Shown one piece after another: positions 24,693 through 33,547 of a DNA stretch of 64,000 nucleotides. The DNA comes from Bacteroidales bacterium. GTDB taxonomy: Bacteria > Bacteroidota > Bacteroidia > Bacteroidales > VadinHA17. Each line of letters starts with the position of its first letter. The stretch's first letter is position 1. The translations under genes were made by a program, and so were the position numbers. Location of the stretch: contig JADKBK010000009.1 of NCBI GenBank assembly GCA_016715075.1, forward strand, positions 62,001-126,000, read 5' to 3'. Below the pieces are notes generated by a model. That model was not told the origin of the DNA and ran no database searches. It saw only the letters and a program-made list of their open reading frames with translations.

Positions 24693-26297
24693 TTATCTGT
24701 AGCCAAGTATCGAGTTATAGGTCTTACTGTCGGAAATAACATTCAGAGCTCTGTCTATAACATTATCGTTCTGATTAATGATCTGATAATACTCATTTAC
24801 CTGCCAGATATTCGATGCGATAAGTCCCTTCAGTATCAGGATGATTTCATCCTTCGAGATATTATACTGACCTTCATTGTAAGCAACACCATCAGCTTCA
24901 CCCCTGGCAATGAATGACTTTATATCTTCAGGTGTAAAGGTAAAGCCTGCCTTGAAGTCATTAAAATTCTTATAAGTGCCTGTCAGAGTTGTTCTGTTCT
25001 TATCAAAATATTCCAGGGCAAATGAATTTAGAACATTCTTTCCTGCAAGTTTCCTGAAATAGGGTGAATTATATGATGTGTCAATGGCTACAAAAACGTC
25101 AGGCATAATTCCTCCGCCGCCATATACTGTCCTCTTATTGACAAGAGTTTTATATTTCAGTGAATCCAGAAAATGGGTTGAGTCTGCGCTAATCATCTCA
25201 CCATCAGTGAATCTTTTATAAAAATTCTCCATGTACTTGTCATATCCATCCTCATAAGTACTCTGGATTGATCTTCCGGAGGGAGTATAATACCTGGCTA
25301 TTGTAAGTCTGATCATTGATCCGTCAGTAAGGTAAAAACCATTCTGCACCAGTCCTTTTCCGAATGACCTTCTTCCCAATATTACCGCCCTGTCCCAATC
25401 CTGGAGAGCTCCTGAAAGGATCTCGCTGGCTGAAGCGGATCCCTCATCAGTAAGTACAACCACGCGCGCAGCTGCCAATGAACCATTGCCTGTTGAGTTG
25501 TGATCCTGTCGCGGGGTTTTCCTGCCTGAGAGATATACAATCAGTTTCTTGTCGGAGAAAAACTTGTCAGCCAGCGCTGTTGCTGCAAGCATATATCCTC
25601 CTCCGTTGCCTCTTAGATCTAGGATGAGGTTTTGCATATTGCTTTTCTTCAGGGCAGTAACTGCATCAGAAAATTCTTTCTCCGTTGTTGCAGCAAACTT
25701 ATTCAGCTTGATGTAGCCTGTCTCTTTATTCAGCATATATGAGGCATCGAGACTGTATATTGGTATTTTGTCACGTATTATAGTAAAGTCAAGAAGATCT
25801 TTTTCGCCTCTTCTGAAAACCGAGATATCAACCTTTGTTCCCTTGGCTCCCATAAGTCTGGTGCGAACACCTGAGGTATTGATGCCTATTCCGGTAACTT
25901 TTTCCTTATTAATTGTAAGTATTCTGTCTCCCGCTTTCAGTCCAACTTTTTCCGATGGACCTCCGGCAATTGGTTCTATAATAATGATTGTGTCGTGCAA
26001 CAGGTTAAACTGAATACCTATCCCCTCAAAATTTCCATTCAGGGGTTCATTCATATCTTTAACATCTTTTGCTGATATGTACGTGGAATGCGGATCGAGA
26101 TTTTTAAGGATCTCTATAATTGCTTTTTCAGCCAGCGAACCCAGATTTGCAGAGTCGACATAATAAGCATCTATAAGACCGAGCGTTCTTCCGATCTTGA
26201 AGGTCTCTTCATTCAGCACCTGAGCCGAAGCTGATATAGTGAACAGAAATAATACTATTCCTGCAATTGAATTAATTTTGAATATACTTTTCATCAT
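24693..26297 (-). CDS. S41-family C-terminal processing peptidase (PDZ protease)
   Basis: A periplasmic serine protease of the CtpA/Prc type. It has a signal peptide (residues 1-25, ending ASAQ), a helical part, a PDZ domain at about 90-175 (GIGIQFNLL...GLKAGDRILTIN) and the S41 core. The Ser-Lys dyad is visible: GSASASE near residue 287 and FGKG with Lys314. The block ILDLRGNGGGYM precedes it. The 534-residue length fits the family. It is followed at once by the THUMP methyltransferase gene. Substrates are not predictable. Confidence 0.93.
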   Translation of the reverse strand: MMKSIFKINSIAGIVLFLFTISASAQVLNEETFKIGRTLGLIDAYYVDSANLGSLAEKAIIEILKNLDPHSTYISAKDVKDMNEPLNGNFEGIGIQFNLLHDTIIIIEPIAGGPSEKVGLKAGDRILTINKEKVTGIGINTSGVRTRLMGAKGTKVDISVFRRGEKDLLDFTIIRDKIPIYSLDASYMLNKETGYIKLNKFAATTEKEFSDAVTALKKSNMQNLILDLRGNGGGYMLAATALADKFFSDKKLIVYLSGRKTPRQDHNSTGNGSLAAARVVVLTDEGSASASEILSGALQDWDRAVILGRRSFGKGLVQNGFYLTDGSMIRLTIARYYTPSGRSIQSTYEDGYDKYMENFYKRFTDGEMISADSTHFLDSLKYKTLVNKRTVYGGGGIMPDVFVAIDTSYNSPYFRKLAGKNVLNSFALEYFDKNRTTLTGTYKNFNDFKAGFTFTPEDIKSFIARGEADGVAYNEGQYNISKDEIILILKGLIASNIWQVNEYYQIINQNDNVIDRALNVISDSKTYNSILGYR

Positions 26298-26474
26298 GAT
26301 TTATTTTATTTCCCTGAAAACCTACATTCAGGAAGTTATTTTCGTGAACCCTCAGTTAATTGTTACACCGGGTTACGGAAGCCTATGTATAACGATTAAA
26401 GATCTATTATGTTTTGTTTTTGAATTTTCAGTTTAACTTATGAACCGTGGTGTTTAACTGCCAGTCTCAAATAA

Positions 26475-26578
26475 CCCACCCCTAACCCCTCCCAGGAGGG
26501 AAACAAATCTCCCCTGAGCTAAATGTTCTGTGTCCTGTTCTTCAAGAAACCCACCCCTAACCCCTCCAAGGAGGGGAA
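26475..26578. repeat. Two copies of a dispersed C-rich hairpin repeat
   Basis: Two near-identical units of about 28 bases start at 26475 and 26550. Each reads CCCACCCCTAACCCCTCC followed by a short loop and GGAGGG, so the last part folds into a small CCCTCC / GGAGGG hairpin. Such units are, to my knowledge, common in intergenic gaps of Bacteroidota genomes. Function is unknown. Confidence 0.6.
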
Positions 26579-26599
26579 TCTCCTGACTACATGCTCTTC

Positions 26600-26654
26600 G
26601 TCTCTTAGTCTCTTAGTCTCTTAGTCTCTTAGTCTCTTAGTCTCTTAGTCTCCC
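26600..26654. repeat. Tandem octamer GTCTCTTA, six units
   Basis: Six exact head-to-tail copies of GTCTCTTA occupy 26600-26647, followed by a partial GTCTCCC. It is an 8-bp microsatellite in the gap 17-71 bases downstream of the guaA stop, prone to slippage. Confidence 0.85.
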
Positions 26655-26670
26655 TTTCTCCAAGTCTCCC

Positions 26671-28200
26671 CTACTCCCATTCTATTGTTGAAGGTGGTTT
26701 GGAGCTGATATCATAAACTACCCGGTTGATTCCTTTCACCTTGTTTATTATTTCATTTGAAACAACCCCAAGGAACTCATATGGAAGATGGCACCAATCG
26801 GCCGTCATTCCGTCGGTTGAAGTAACGGCACGCAGGACAACTGCATTTTCATAAGTCCGTTCATCGCCCATAACGCCAACTGACTGAACCGGCAGCAGTA
26901 TTACCCCGGCCTGCCAAACAGAATCATAAAGGCCGTGTTTTTTAAGTCCTTCAATAAAAATATCATCAGCCTCTTTGAGTATCTCAAGCTTCTCTCTTGT
27001 CATTTTACCCAGCAGCCTTATTGCCAGACCGGGTCCCGGAAAAGGATGGCGCTTAAGTATAAATTCGGGCAGACCAAGAGCATGTCCTACCCTTCTGACT
27101 TCATCCTTAAAGAGAAGGCGAAGGGGTTCAACAACTTTCAGATGCATTTTTTCAGGCAGACCGCCCACATTGTGATGCGATTTGATAGTTGCTGACGGTC
27201 CGTTTACTGATACAGATTCAATTACATCAGGATATATAGTTCCCTGTGCAAGCCATCTGACATCTTTTACTTTCCTTGCCTCCTCATCAAACACCTCGAT
27301 GAAAACGCGTCCAATAATTTTTCTTTTTGTTTCGGGGTCGCTGACTCCTTCAAGCTGTCCCAGAAACCTGTCAGTCGCATCAACCCCAATCACATTCAGA
27401 CCTAGCCCGAGGTAGGAATCAAGTACTTTTTTGAATTCATTCTTGCGCAGAAGACCATTATCTACAAAGATACAGGTAAGATTTTTGCCAATAGCCTTAT
27501 GCAAAAGGAATGCTGCAACTGATGAATCGACGCCTCCGGAGAGTCCAAGGATAACCTTATCATTACCAAGCTGATTTCTGAGACCTGCAACAGAAGCTTC
27601 TGCAAATGAATCAGCTGTCCAGTTCTGTGAACATCCGCAGATCCCTACAACGAAATTCTTAAGCATTTCTGTTCCTTCGGTTGTATGGTATACTTCCGGA
27701 TGGAACTGGATGCCCCATGTTTTTTCGCCTTTTATGTGATATGCTCCTGCTTTCACATCGGATGTCGAACCTGTTATCTCATATCCTTCAGGTATTTTTG
27801 TGATTGTATCTGCATGTGACATCCAGACCTGTGTTCCTGTTTTGATATTTAAGAACAAAGGGTCATTTATATTTATTGATATCAGCTTAGCCCTTCCATA
27901 TTCCCGCGTATTGGATGCAGAAACCTCGCCGCCATAATTGTGCACCAGATGCTGAGCTCCGTAACATACACCCAGTAAGGGAATTTTTCCTTTAATTGAA
28001 GAAAGATCAGGTGCAGGTGCATTTTTATCTCTGACCGATGCCGGGCTGCCTGATAAAATTACACCTTTCACTGTTGCATCAGGTAAGGGATAATGATTAT
28101 ATGGATGTATTTCACAATAGACACTGATCTCTCTTATCCTTCTGGCTATCAGCTGAGTATACTGAGATCCGAAATCGAGTATTAAAATTTTTTCCTGCAA
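26671..28200 (-). CDS. guaA: GMP synthase (glutamine-hydrolysing)
   Basis: Converts XMP to GMP. The 509-residue protein has a class I glutamine amidotransferase half with the nucleophile in GVCYGAQHLVHNYGG and His-Glu in WGIQFHPEVYHT, then an ATP-pyrophosphatase half with the P-loop LGLSGGVDSSVAAFLL, and the dimerisation C-terminus ending KPPSTIEWE. The start used is TTG (reads MQEKILILDFGSQYTQ), since no ATG lies upstream in frame. A perfect TATCTTTG (28235-28228) lies just before it, suggesting its own promoter besides read-through from rnz. Confidence 0.97.
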   Translation of the reverse strand: MQEKILILDFGSQYTQLIARRIREISVYCEIHPYNHYPLPDATVKGVILSGSPASVRDKNAPAPDLSSIKGKIPLLGVCYGAQHLVHNYGGEVSASNTREYGRAKLISININDPLFLNIKTGTQVWMSHADTITKIPEGYEITGSTSDVKAGAYHIKGEKTWGIQFHPEVYHTTEGTEMLKNFVVGICGCSQNWTADSFAEASVAGLRNQLGNDKVILGLSGGVDSSVAAFLLHKAIGKNLTCIFVDNGLLRKNEFKKVLDSYLGLGLNVIGVDATDRFLGQLEGVSDPETKRKIIGRVFIEVFDEEARKVKDVRWLAQGTIYPDVIESVSVNGPSATIKSHHNVGGLPEKMHLKVVEPLRLLFKDEVRRVGHALGLPEFILKRHPFPGPGLAIRLLGKMTREKLEILKEADDIFIEGLKKHGLYDSVWQAGVILLPVQSVGVMGDERTYENAVVLRAVTSTDGMTADWCHLPYEFLGVVSNEIINKVKGINRVVYDISSKPPSTIEWE

Positions 28201-28226
28201 GATTCTCTATTTAAAATTTACTGGGT

Positions 28227-29171
28227 TCAAAGATAGGTATTCTTTTCTAAAGGATTTACCAGATTTAGTATATCATAGCATCTTCCATCAATGGCCGGGA
28301 GGGTATTGCTGAATACCGTTTTTGCCTCCTCCACGAGAGGTAAAATATTCCTGTAGCGGGCAGAAAAATGGCCTATTATAAGGCTTCCTGCTTCAGCTTC
28401 AAGGGCAGTACGGGCAGCATCCAGTGTTGTGGAATGGCCTGTCATTGCAGCCAGGTCATCCATGCTTTTGTCAAAAGTAGCTTCATGATATAATACTGTG
28501 ACACCTTTGACAAAGGCAGAGAGTCGTTTAAAGTATCTGGTATCGCTGCAATAAGCGTATGACAGAGGTTCCGGGGGAGGAATGGTTAATTCACTGTTCT
28601 TAATAACAATTCCGTCGGGTGTTAAATAGTCGGCTCCCTTTTTTATGGCAGGGATCCTGATGCCTGGGATATTGAATTTTTCGATTTTCTCTTTTATGAT
28701 ATTCCTTTCCGCCGGTTTTTCCCTGAAGAGAAATCCAAAGGAAGGGACTCTGTGTTTAAGTGGAAATGAAGTAACAGTGATATATTTATCATCAAGGATT
28801 AACATCGGGTCCTTTCCTGCGAGCGGGATAAAGACAATCTCAAAGTTAAGATGAATGTCAAAATCAAGAAGGTGAGACAGGAGTATTCTATGGTAGTTTT
28901 CAGGAGCATAGAGGTTCAGTGGATTCTTCCTGCCCATCAGGGAAAAGGTAGACAACAGACCATAAAGTCCGAAAATGTGATCACCGTGAAGGTGACTGAT
29001 AAATATGTTATTGATTTTAGAGAAACGGATCTTGTTTTTTCTCAGTTGCATCTGGGTACCTTCTCCACAATCTATTAAAAACAAACGCTCATGCGCATTA
29101 AGCACATGAGCGGATGGATATCTTTCTGAAGTTGGCAATGCAGAACTACTACCAAGAATAGTTAGTTTCAT
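28227..29171 (-). CDS. rnz: Ribonuclease Z
   Basis: A tRNA 3'-processing endonuclease of the metallo-beta-lactamase superfamily. The N-terminus MKLTILGSSSALPTSERYPSAH is typical of the short RNase Z form. The metal site is FISHLHGDHIFGL near residue 60, with YSDTRYF replaced here by AYCSDTRYF, and with VLYHEATF, MTGHSTTLDAA and LIIGHFSARY further on. ATG at 29171 is preferred over an in-frame TTG at 29183. It lies between a STAS gene and guaA, with gaps of about 26 bases, so one operon is likely. Confidence 0.95.
   Translation of the reverse strand: MKLTILGSSSALPTSERYPSAHVLNAHERLFLIDCGEGTQMQLRKNKIRFSKINNIFISHLHGDHIFGLYGLLSTFSLMGRKNPLNLYAPENYHRILLSHLLDFDIHLNFEIVFIPLAGKDPMLILDDKYITVTSFPLKHRVPSFGFLFREKPAERNIIKEKIEKFNIPGIRIPAIKKGADYLTPDGIVIKNSELTIPPPEPLSYAYCSDTRYFKRLSAFVKGVTVLYHEATFDKSMDDLAAMTGHSTTLDAARTALEAEAGSLIIGHFSARYRNILPLVEEAKTVFSNTLPAIDGRCYDILNLVNPLEKNTYL
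28228..28235 (-). promoter_or_regulatory. -7 element between rnz and guaA
   Basis: Minus-strand TATCTTTG, an exact TAnnTTTG match, about 28 bases before the guaA start and touching the rnz stop. The -33 region is not convincing. Confidence 0.4.
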
Positions 29172-29197
29172 CGCATTCGGCAAGACGATACTGTTTT

Positions 29198-29536
29198 TTA
29201 AGATATCATTTTCTCAGCATCATCAACCGATCCTGTTATTGTAAGAACAGTATCGAGCTGCGAGATGGTGATAAGTCTTTCAACAGCCTCATTAAGGCCG
29301 CAAAGAACGAACGTACCACCGGCATTCTTGCATAGCCTGTTGGCTACCAAAATAGCACTTAATCCGGAAGAGTCGCAGTACTGACACTTCTCAAGATCAA
29401 GGATGATGTTTTTTTCACCCTTTCCTGAAACAAGCACAAGCTCCGACTTAAGTGCTGGAGCTATGTGCGTGTCAAGCTTTTCTGACTGTATCTGAATAAC
29501 TGTGCTGTTATTCCGGCTCTCAATATTAAAATACAT
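29198..29536 (-). CDS. STAS-domain anti-sigma factor antagonist
   Basis: A 112-residue SpoIIAA/RsbV-like protein. The core LDLEKCQYCDSSGLSAILVANRL (about residues 46-68) contains the conserved Ser-Ser pair that receives phosphate in partner-switching modules. It lies between rpsA (39 bases) and rnz (26 bases). I recall STAS-rnz linkage as frequent in Bacteroidota. The partner kinase is not adjacent; a SiaB-like kinase is encoded at 22809. Confidence 0.92.
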   Translation of the reverse strand: MYFNIESRNNSTVIQIQSEKLDTHIAPALKSELVLVSGKGEKNIILDLEKCQYCDSSGLSAILVANRLCKNAGGTFVLCGLNEAVERLITISQLDTVLTITGSVDDAEKMIS

Positions 29537-29575
29537 AATTATTAAGTTTTGATAGCCTAAATTTAATCAATTTTT

Positions 29576-31660
29576 CTATTTCTTGGAAGCTTTATTCTCT
29601 TTTTCTTCCATTTCTTCTTTCAGCGCCTGAAGTTGTGTTATATCGCCGAGAGTAGTTTTTTCAGAAGCTGACTTTGTTTTCTTTGCAGTTTTCTTCTGAG
29701 TAACTGGTTCTGACTTCTTTACAGGAGCCTCAGCGGCTTTCTTTTCGTCCTCATAAACCCTGCTGTGAGATACGATGATTTTTTTGGCTGACTTATTAAA
29801 TTCAATTACTTTGAACATTAATTTCTCATCAACTTTAGCCATCATTCCATCTTCCTTAACAAGGTGTTTTGGAGATACAAAACCTTCAACTCCATAAGGG
29901 AGTGCTATTACAGCGCCTTTATCGAATACTTCAACAACTGTACCTTCATGTACGGAGTCAAGTGTGAAAAGTGTTTCAAACACATCCCATGGATTCTCTT
30001 CGAGCTGTTTGTGACCAAGACTAAGACGTCTGTTTTCCTTGTCAATTTCAAGAACAACTACTTCAATTTCAGCATCGATGGAAGTAAATTCAGCAGGATG
30101 CTTGATCTTTTTGGTCCATGAAAGGTCTGAAATATGAATGAGGCCGTCTACACCTTCTTCAATTTCAACAAATACACCGAAGTTTGTGAAGTTTCTTACT
30201 TTAGCAGTATGTTTTGCTCCAATAGCATATTTCTCATCGATATTCTGCCATGGATCAGGCTTAAGCTGTTTGATACCGAGTGACATTTTTCTCTCATTCC
30301 TGTCAAGGGTAAGAATCACAGCTTCAATTTCATCACCTACTTTAAGAAATTCCTGTGCACTGCGAAGATGCTGTGACCATGACATTTCAGAAACGTGAAT
30401 CAAACCTTCAACACCAGGGGCAATCTCAACAAATGCACCGTAATCAGCCATAACAACAACTTTACCTTTCACTTTATCTCCAATATTCATATTGGGATCA
30501 ACTGAATCCCATGGATGGGATGTAAGCTGTTTCAGACCGAGAGCAATTCTTTTCTTATCATCATCGAAATCAAGAATTACCACGTTAAGCTTCTGATCAA
30601 GTTTTACGATCTCCTCAGGGTGATTAACCCGTCCCCATGAAAGGTCAGTGATATGTATCAGGCCGTCGACACCACCAAGGTCGATGAATACACCATATGA
30701 TGTAATATTCTTAACAGTTCCTTCGAGAACCTGTCCTTTTTCAAGCTTGGCAATAATCTCTTTCTTCTGCTGTTCAAGTTCGGCTTCAATAAGAGCTTTA
30801 TGAGAAACAACAACGTTCTTGAATTCCTGGTTAATCTTCACAACCTTGAATTCCATTGTTTTCCCTACAAACACATCGTAATCGCGGATTGGTTTAACAT
30901 CAATCTGTGATCCGGGGAGGAAAGCCTCAATGCCGAAAACATCAACGATCATACCGCCTTTTGTACGGCACTTGATATAACCTGTAATGATCTCATCTTT
31001 TTCAAGTGATGCATTGACCCTGTCCCATGAATTGATTGCGCGGGCTTTCTTGTGTGAAAGCAGAAGCTGACATTTCTTATCTTCCTGACTTTCAACATAA
31101 ACCTCTACTTTATCTCCTACTTTGAGATTAGGATTATAGCGGAATTCATTTAAACTTACGACTCCTTCAGATTTGTATCCGATATTAATAACGACCTCGC
31201 GGGAAGTCATCTGGATAACTGTACCTATAACAACCTCATCAACAGCAATTGTTGAGAGAGTCTCATCATAAAGGGATTCATACTCCTTGTATTTCGGAGC
31301 ATTTCGTAACTCTTCACTTTCAAATGCATCCCAGTCAAATTCTTCAGCTGTAGCAACAGCTCTTTTTTCAGATTTTACTTCAATATCATCACCAGACTCT
31401 GAATGTCCCTTGGTGATTCTTTTTTCTCTTTTAACTTCCGGCTCAAATCCATAAGTCTCTGCTGATGCTTTTTCAGCAACCACTTCTTCTGATACGGATT
31501 CTTCTGCTTCTGCAACGGAAGCATCAATCTCTTCTGCAGCCAGGGACTCAAGTTCCTCATCAGCCATGAGTTCTTTAGCTTTAACTTTTTTTACCTGTTT
31601 AACAGGACCGTCAATTTGTTCAGCAACATCTTTCTTTGCTGGCTTCTTTTTTTCAGTCAT
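29576..31660 (-). CDS. rpsA: 30S ribosomal protein S1
   Basis: The RNA-binding protein of the small ribosomal subunit. Six S1 (OB-fold) repeats are visible between about residues 130 and 630, with recurring G-x-x-V-F-V-E / G-V-D-G-L-I-H-I-S-D-L-S-W blocks. Before them is an acidic, low-complexity N-terminal extension of about 110 residues (EELESLAAEEIDASVAEAEE). After them is a Lys/Ala-rich tail. In total 694 residues, longer than the 557 of E. coli but usual for Bacteroidota. The first gene of a probable rpsA-STAS-rnz-guaA transcription unit. Confidence 0.97.
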   Translation of the reverse strand: MTEKKKPAKKDVAEQIDGPVKQVKKVKAKELMADEELESLAAEEIDASVAEAEESVSEEVVAEKASAETYGFEPEVKREKRITKGHSESGDDIEVKSEKRAVATAEEFDWDAFESEELRNAPKYKEYESLYDETLSTIAVDEVVIGTVIQMTSREVVINIGYKSEGVVSLNEFRYNPNLKVGDKVEVYVESQEDKKCQLLLSHKKARAINSWDRVNASLEKDEIITGYIKCRTKGGMIVDVFGIEAFLPGSQIDVKPIRDYDVFVGKTMEFKVVKINQEFKNVVVSHKALIEAELEQQKKEIIAKLEKGQVLEGTVKNITSYGVFIDLGGVDGLIHITDLSWGRVNHPEEIVKLDQKLNVVILDFDDDKKRIALGLKQLTSHPWDSVDPNMNIGDKVKGKVVVMADYGAFVEIAPGVEGLIHVSEMSWSQHLRSAQEFLKVGDEIEAVILTLDRNERKMSLGIKQLKPDPWQNIDEKYAIGAKHTAKVRNFTNFGVFVEIEEGVDGLIHISDLSWTKKIKHPAEFTSIDAEIEVVVLEIDKENRRLSLGHKQLEENPWDVFETLFTLDSVHEGTVVEVFDKGAVIALPYGVEGFVSPKHLVKEDGMMAKVDEKLMFKVIEFNKSAKKIIVSHSRVYEDEKKAAEAPVKKSEPVTQKKTAKKTKSASEKTTLGDITQLQALKEEMEEKENKASKK

Positions 31661-31724
31661 AATTTTAATTTAAAAGAACTAATAATTAATAAGTTAGACA
31701 TTATCTTGTTTGAAAAATTGGTTG

Positions 31725-31732
31725 CAAAGATA
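31725..31732 (-). promoter_or_regulatory. -7 element of rpsA
   Basis: Minus-strand TATCTTTG, an exact match to TAnnTTTG, about 65 bases before the rpsA start codon. The -33 element is weak. Confidence 0.5.
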
Positions 31733-31910
31733 TGACTTTTTTCAAAACCGGCATAATAAAAGGTAGATTTTCACAAGGTTATGAGCTGATAAAAGAGGTT
31801 CCGGGTGCCTGACACTGGGGCTGAGGCCATATGTCTGCTGCTGATACCCGGAAACCGGAACGGGCTTAAAAGCAATTCTGCCCTAAATTTCACTATTTAA
31901 CTTGTTATAT

Positions 31911-31918
31911 TATCTTTG
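31911..31918 (+). promoter_or_regulatory. -7 element of the rfbACD operon
   Basis: TATCTTTG matches TAnnTTTG. The predicted start near 31925 would give a leader of about 155 bases before rfbA. No clear TTTG -33 was found. Confidence 0.45.
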
Positions 31919-32079
31919 TACAGGCTATCGTGCTTTAAATAATATTTCAGATATTTTATGCGAATTGTTTTGCAGGTTCTGGGTATATCGGATTGGTTGA
32001 ATAAGCATGCTATGCCGGGCAGACTATCGTATAATAAGATCAGTTTTGAAAAAAAACAGAAACTAAAAAGAAGAAAGTG

Positions 32080-32973
32080 ATGAAAGGAATTATTCTTGCA
32101 GGTGGCTCAGGAACAAGGCTTTATCCCATAACGAGCTCAATATCAAAACAGATGCTTCCGGTATATGATAAACCGATGATCTATTATCCGTTATCAGTTC
32201 TGATGCTGGCCGGTATAAGGGAGATTTTGATAATCTCCACTCCTCGTGACCTGCCAGGTTTTCAAAGTCTTCTTGGTGACGGGAAATCGCTTGGCCTTGA
32301 GTTCACCTATATTGAACAGCCCTCCCCTGACGGGCTTGCACAGGCATTTATTCTCGGTGAAAAGTTCATTGGGACCGATCCTGTATGCATGATCCTGGGG
32401 GATAATATTTTCTATGGAGATGGTTTTGGGGATACACTTCTTAAAACAGCAGAGCTGAAAAAAGGTGCTTGTGTTTTCGGCTATTATGTCAATGATCCGG
32501 AACGTTATGGTGTTGTAGAATTTAACAGGAACCTGAAAGTACTTAGTATTGAAGAGAAACCAGCTGCGCCAAAATCAAACTATGCTATTACGGGGCTATA
32601 TTTTTATGATAATACGGTTGTTCAGAAAGCAAAATCACTAAAACCTTCCCCCAGGGGTGAACTCGAAATAACTGACCTAAACAGGACATATCTTGAGGAG
32701 GGTTCACTTGAACTGCGGTTAATGGGAAGGGGAATGGCCTGGCTTGATACCGGCACCTATGAAAGTCTGCTTCAGGCTGCCAATTTCATTGCAACCCTGG
32801 AGCAGAGACAGAGTTTGAAAGCTTCATGTATTGAAGAGATTGCCCTTAAGCGGGGCTTTATTAACAAGAGTCAGCTTCTTGCACTTGCAGAACCATATAA
32901 AAACAGTCAATACGGCAAATACCTTATCAGGCTCGCAACTGAGGAGATTAATGTATTCGGAGAGCCAAAGTAA
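32080..32973 (+). CDS. rfbA: Glucose-1-phosphate thymidylyltransferase
   Basis: Makes dTDP-glucose, the first step of dTDP-L-rhamnose synthesis. MKGIILAGGSGTRLYPITSSISKQMLPVYDKPMIYYPL is the canonical nucleotide-binding start, cited here only in part: GGSGTRLYPIT is the signature. ILGDNIFYGDG and WLDTGTYESLL follow. 297 residues from the ATG at 32080, preferred over a GTG three bases upstream. First gene of rfbA-rfbC-rfbD-phosphohexomutase. Confidence 0.96.
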   Translation: MKGIILAGGSGTRLYPITSSISKQMLPVYDKPMIYYPLSVLMLAGIREILIISTPRDLPGFQSLLGDGKSLGLEFTYIEQPSPDGLAQAFILGEKFIGTDPVCMILGDNIFYGDGFGDTLLKTAELKKGACVFGYYVNDPERYGVVEFNRNLKVLSIEEKPAAPKSNYAITGLYFYDNTVVQKAKSLKPSPRGELEITDLNRTYLEEGSLELRLMGRGMAWLDTGTYESLLQAANFIATLEQRQSLKASCIEEIALKRGFINKSQLLALAEPYKNSQYGKYLIRLATEEINVFGEPK

Positions 32974-32984
32974 CAATACAGGAG

Positions 32985-33533
32985 ATGAAAATTATTGAAA
33001 CAGGATTTAAAGGGTTAATAGTAATAAAGCCTACAATATTCTCTGATCAGCGAGGTTATTTCTTTGAAAGCTTTAACCATAATACACTTGAAAAGGTGGG
33101 CATTTCATTTACCCCGGTTCAGGATAATGAATCAAAATCCAGCAAGGGAGTAATAAGAGGATTACATTACCAGCTGAGTCCTTTCGGCCAGGCAAAGATG
33201 ATACGGGTTGTTGAGGGTAAAATATTTGATGTGGCGCTGGATTTACGTGCTTCTTCGCGAACATTCGGCAAATGGTTTGGAATTGATCTCGACTCTGAAA
33301 CGAAGGATCTTGTACTTATCCCCAGGGGATTTGCCCATGGGTTTTCTGTTCTGAGCGAGACTGCCATTATCCAGTATAAATGTGATAATGTTTATAATTC
33401 AATGTTGGAAAGAGGTATCTTTCTGAATGATCCCCAACTTGACATTAACTGGAAAACCGGCTCCGCAGTCCCGATTATCAGTGAGAAGGATTCAAAACAA
33501 CCGCTTTTCCGGGACGCAGAATATAATTTTTGA
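32985..33533 (+). CDS. rfbC: dTDP-4-dehydrorhamnose 3,5-epimerase
   Basis: A cupin-fold epimerase of the rhamnose pathway. Blocks include IKPTIFSDQRGYFFESFN, FTPVQDNESKSSKGVIRGLHYQL with the catalytic His, VVEGKIFDVALDLR and LIPRGFAHGFSVLSE. At 182 residues it is the standard length. It lies 11 bases after rfbA. Its last codons overlap an upstream TTG of rfbD, but the rfbD ATG is 15 bases further on. Confidence 0.96.
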   Translation: MKIIETGFKGLIVIKPTIFSDQRGYFFESFNHNTLEKVGISFTPVQDNESKSSKGVIRGLHYQLSPFGQAKMIRVVEGKIFDVALDLRASSRTFGKWFGIDLDSETKDLVLIPRGFAHGFSVLSETAIIQYKCDNVYNSMLERGIFLNDPQLDINWKTGSAVPIISEKDSKQPLFRDAEYNF

Positions 33534-33547
33534 AAAAAGGACAAGAC

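Larger units (their letters stand above)
26298..26670. other. Repeat-rich gap between guaA and S41 protease genes
   Basis: 373 bases with no gene. It contains two copies of a C/T-rich repeat at 26475 and 26550 and a six-unit tandem octamer at 26600-26647. A 65-codon plus-strand frame reaching into the gap (26239-26436) has no supporting feature. Confidence 0.6.
31661..32079. other. Divergent intergenic region rpsA / rfbA
   Basis: 419 bases. Two -7 elements are seen, one for each direction (31725-31732 minus, 31911-31918 plus). An imperfect inverted repeat GGTTCCGGGT (31797-31806) and ACCCGGAAACC (31846-31856) lies between them. No ORF or RNA gene was recognised. Confidence 0.5.

Noticed and set aside
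26600..26647. CRISPR-like array
   Set aside because: Units are head-to-tail octamers without spacers, so it is a microsatellite and not CRISPR.
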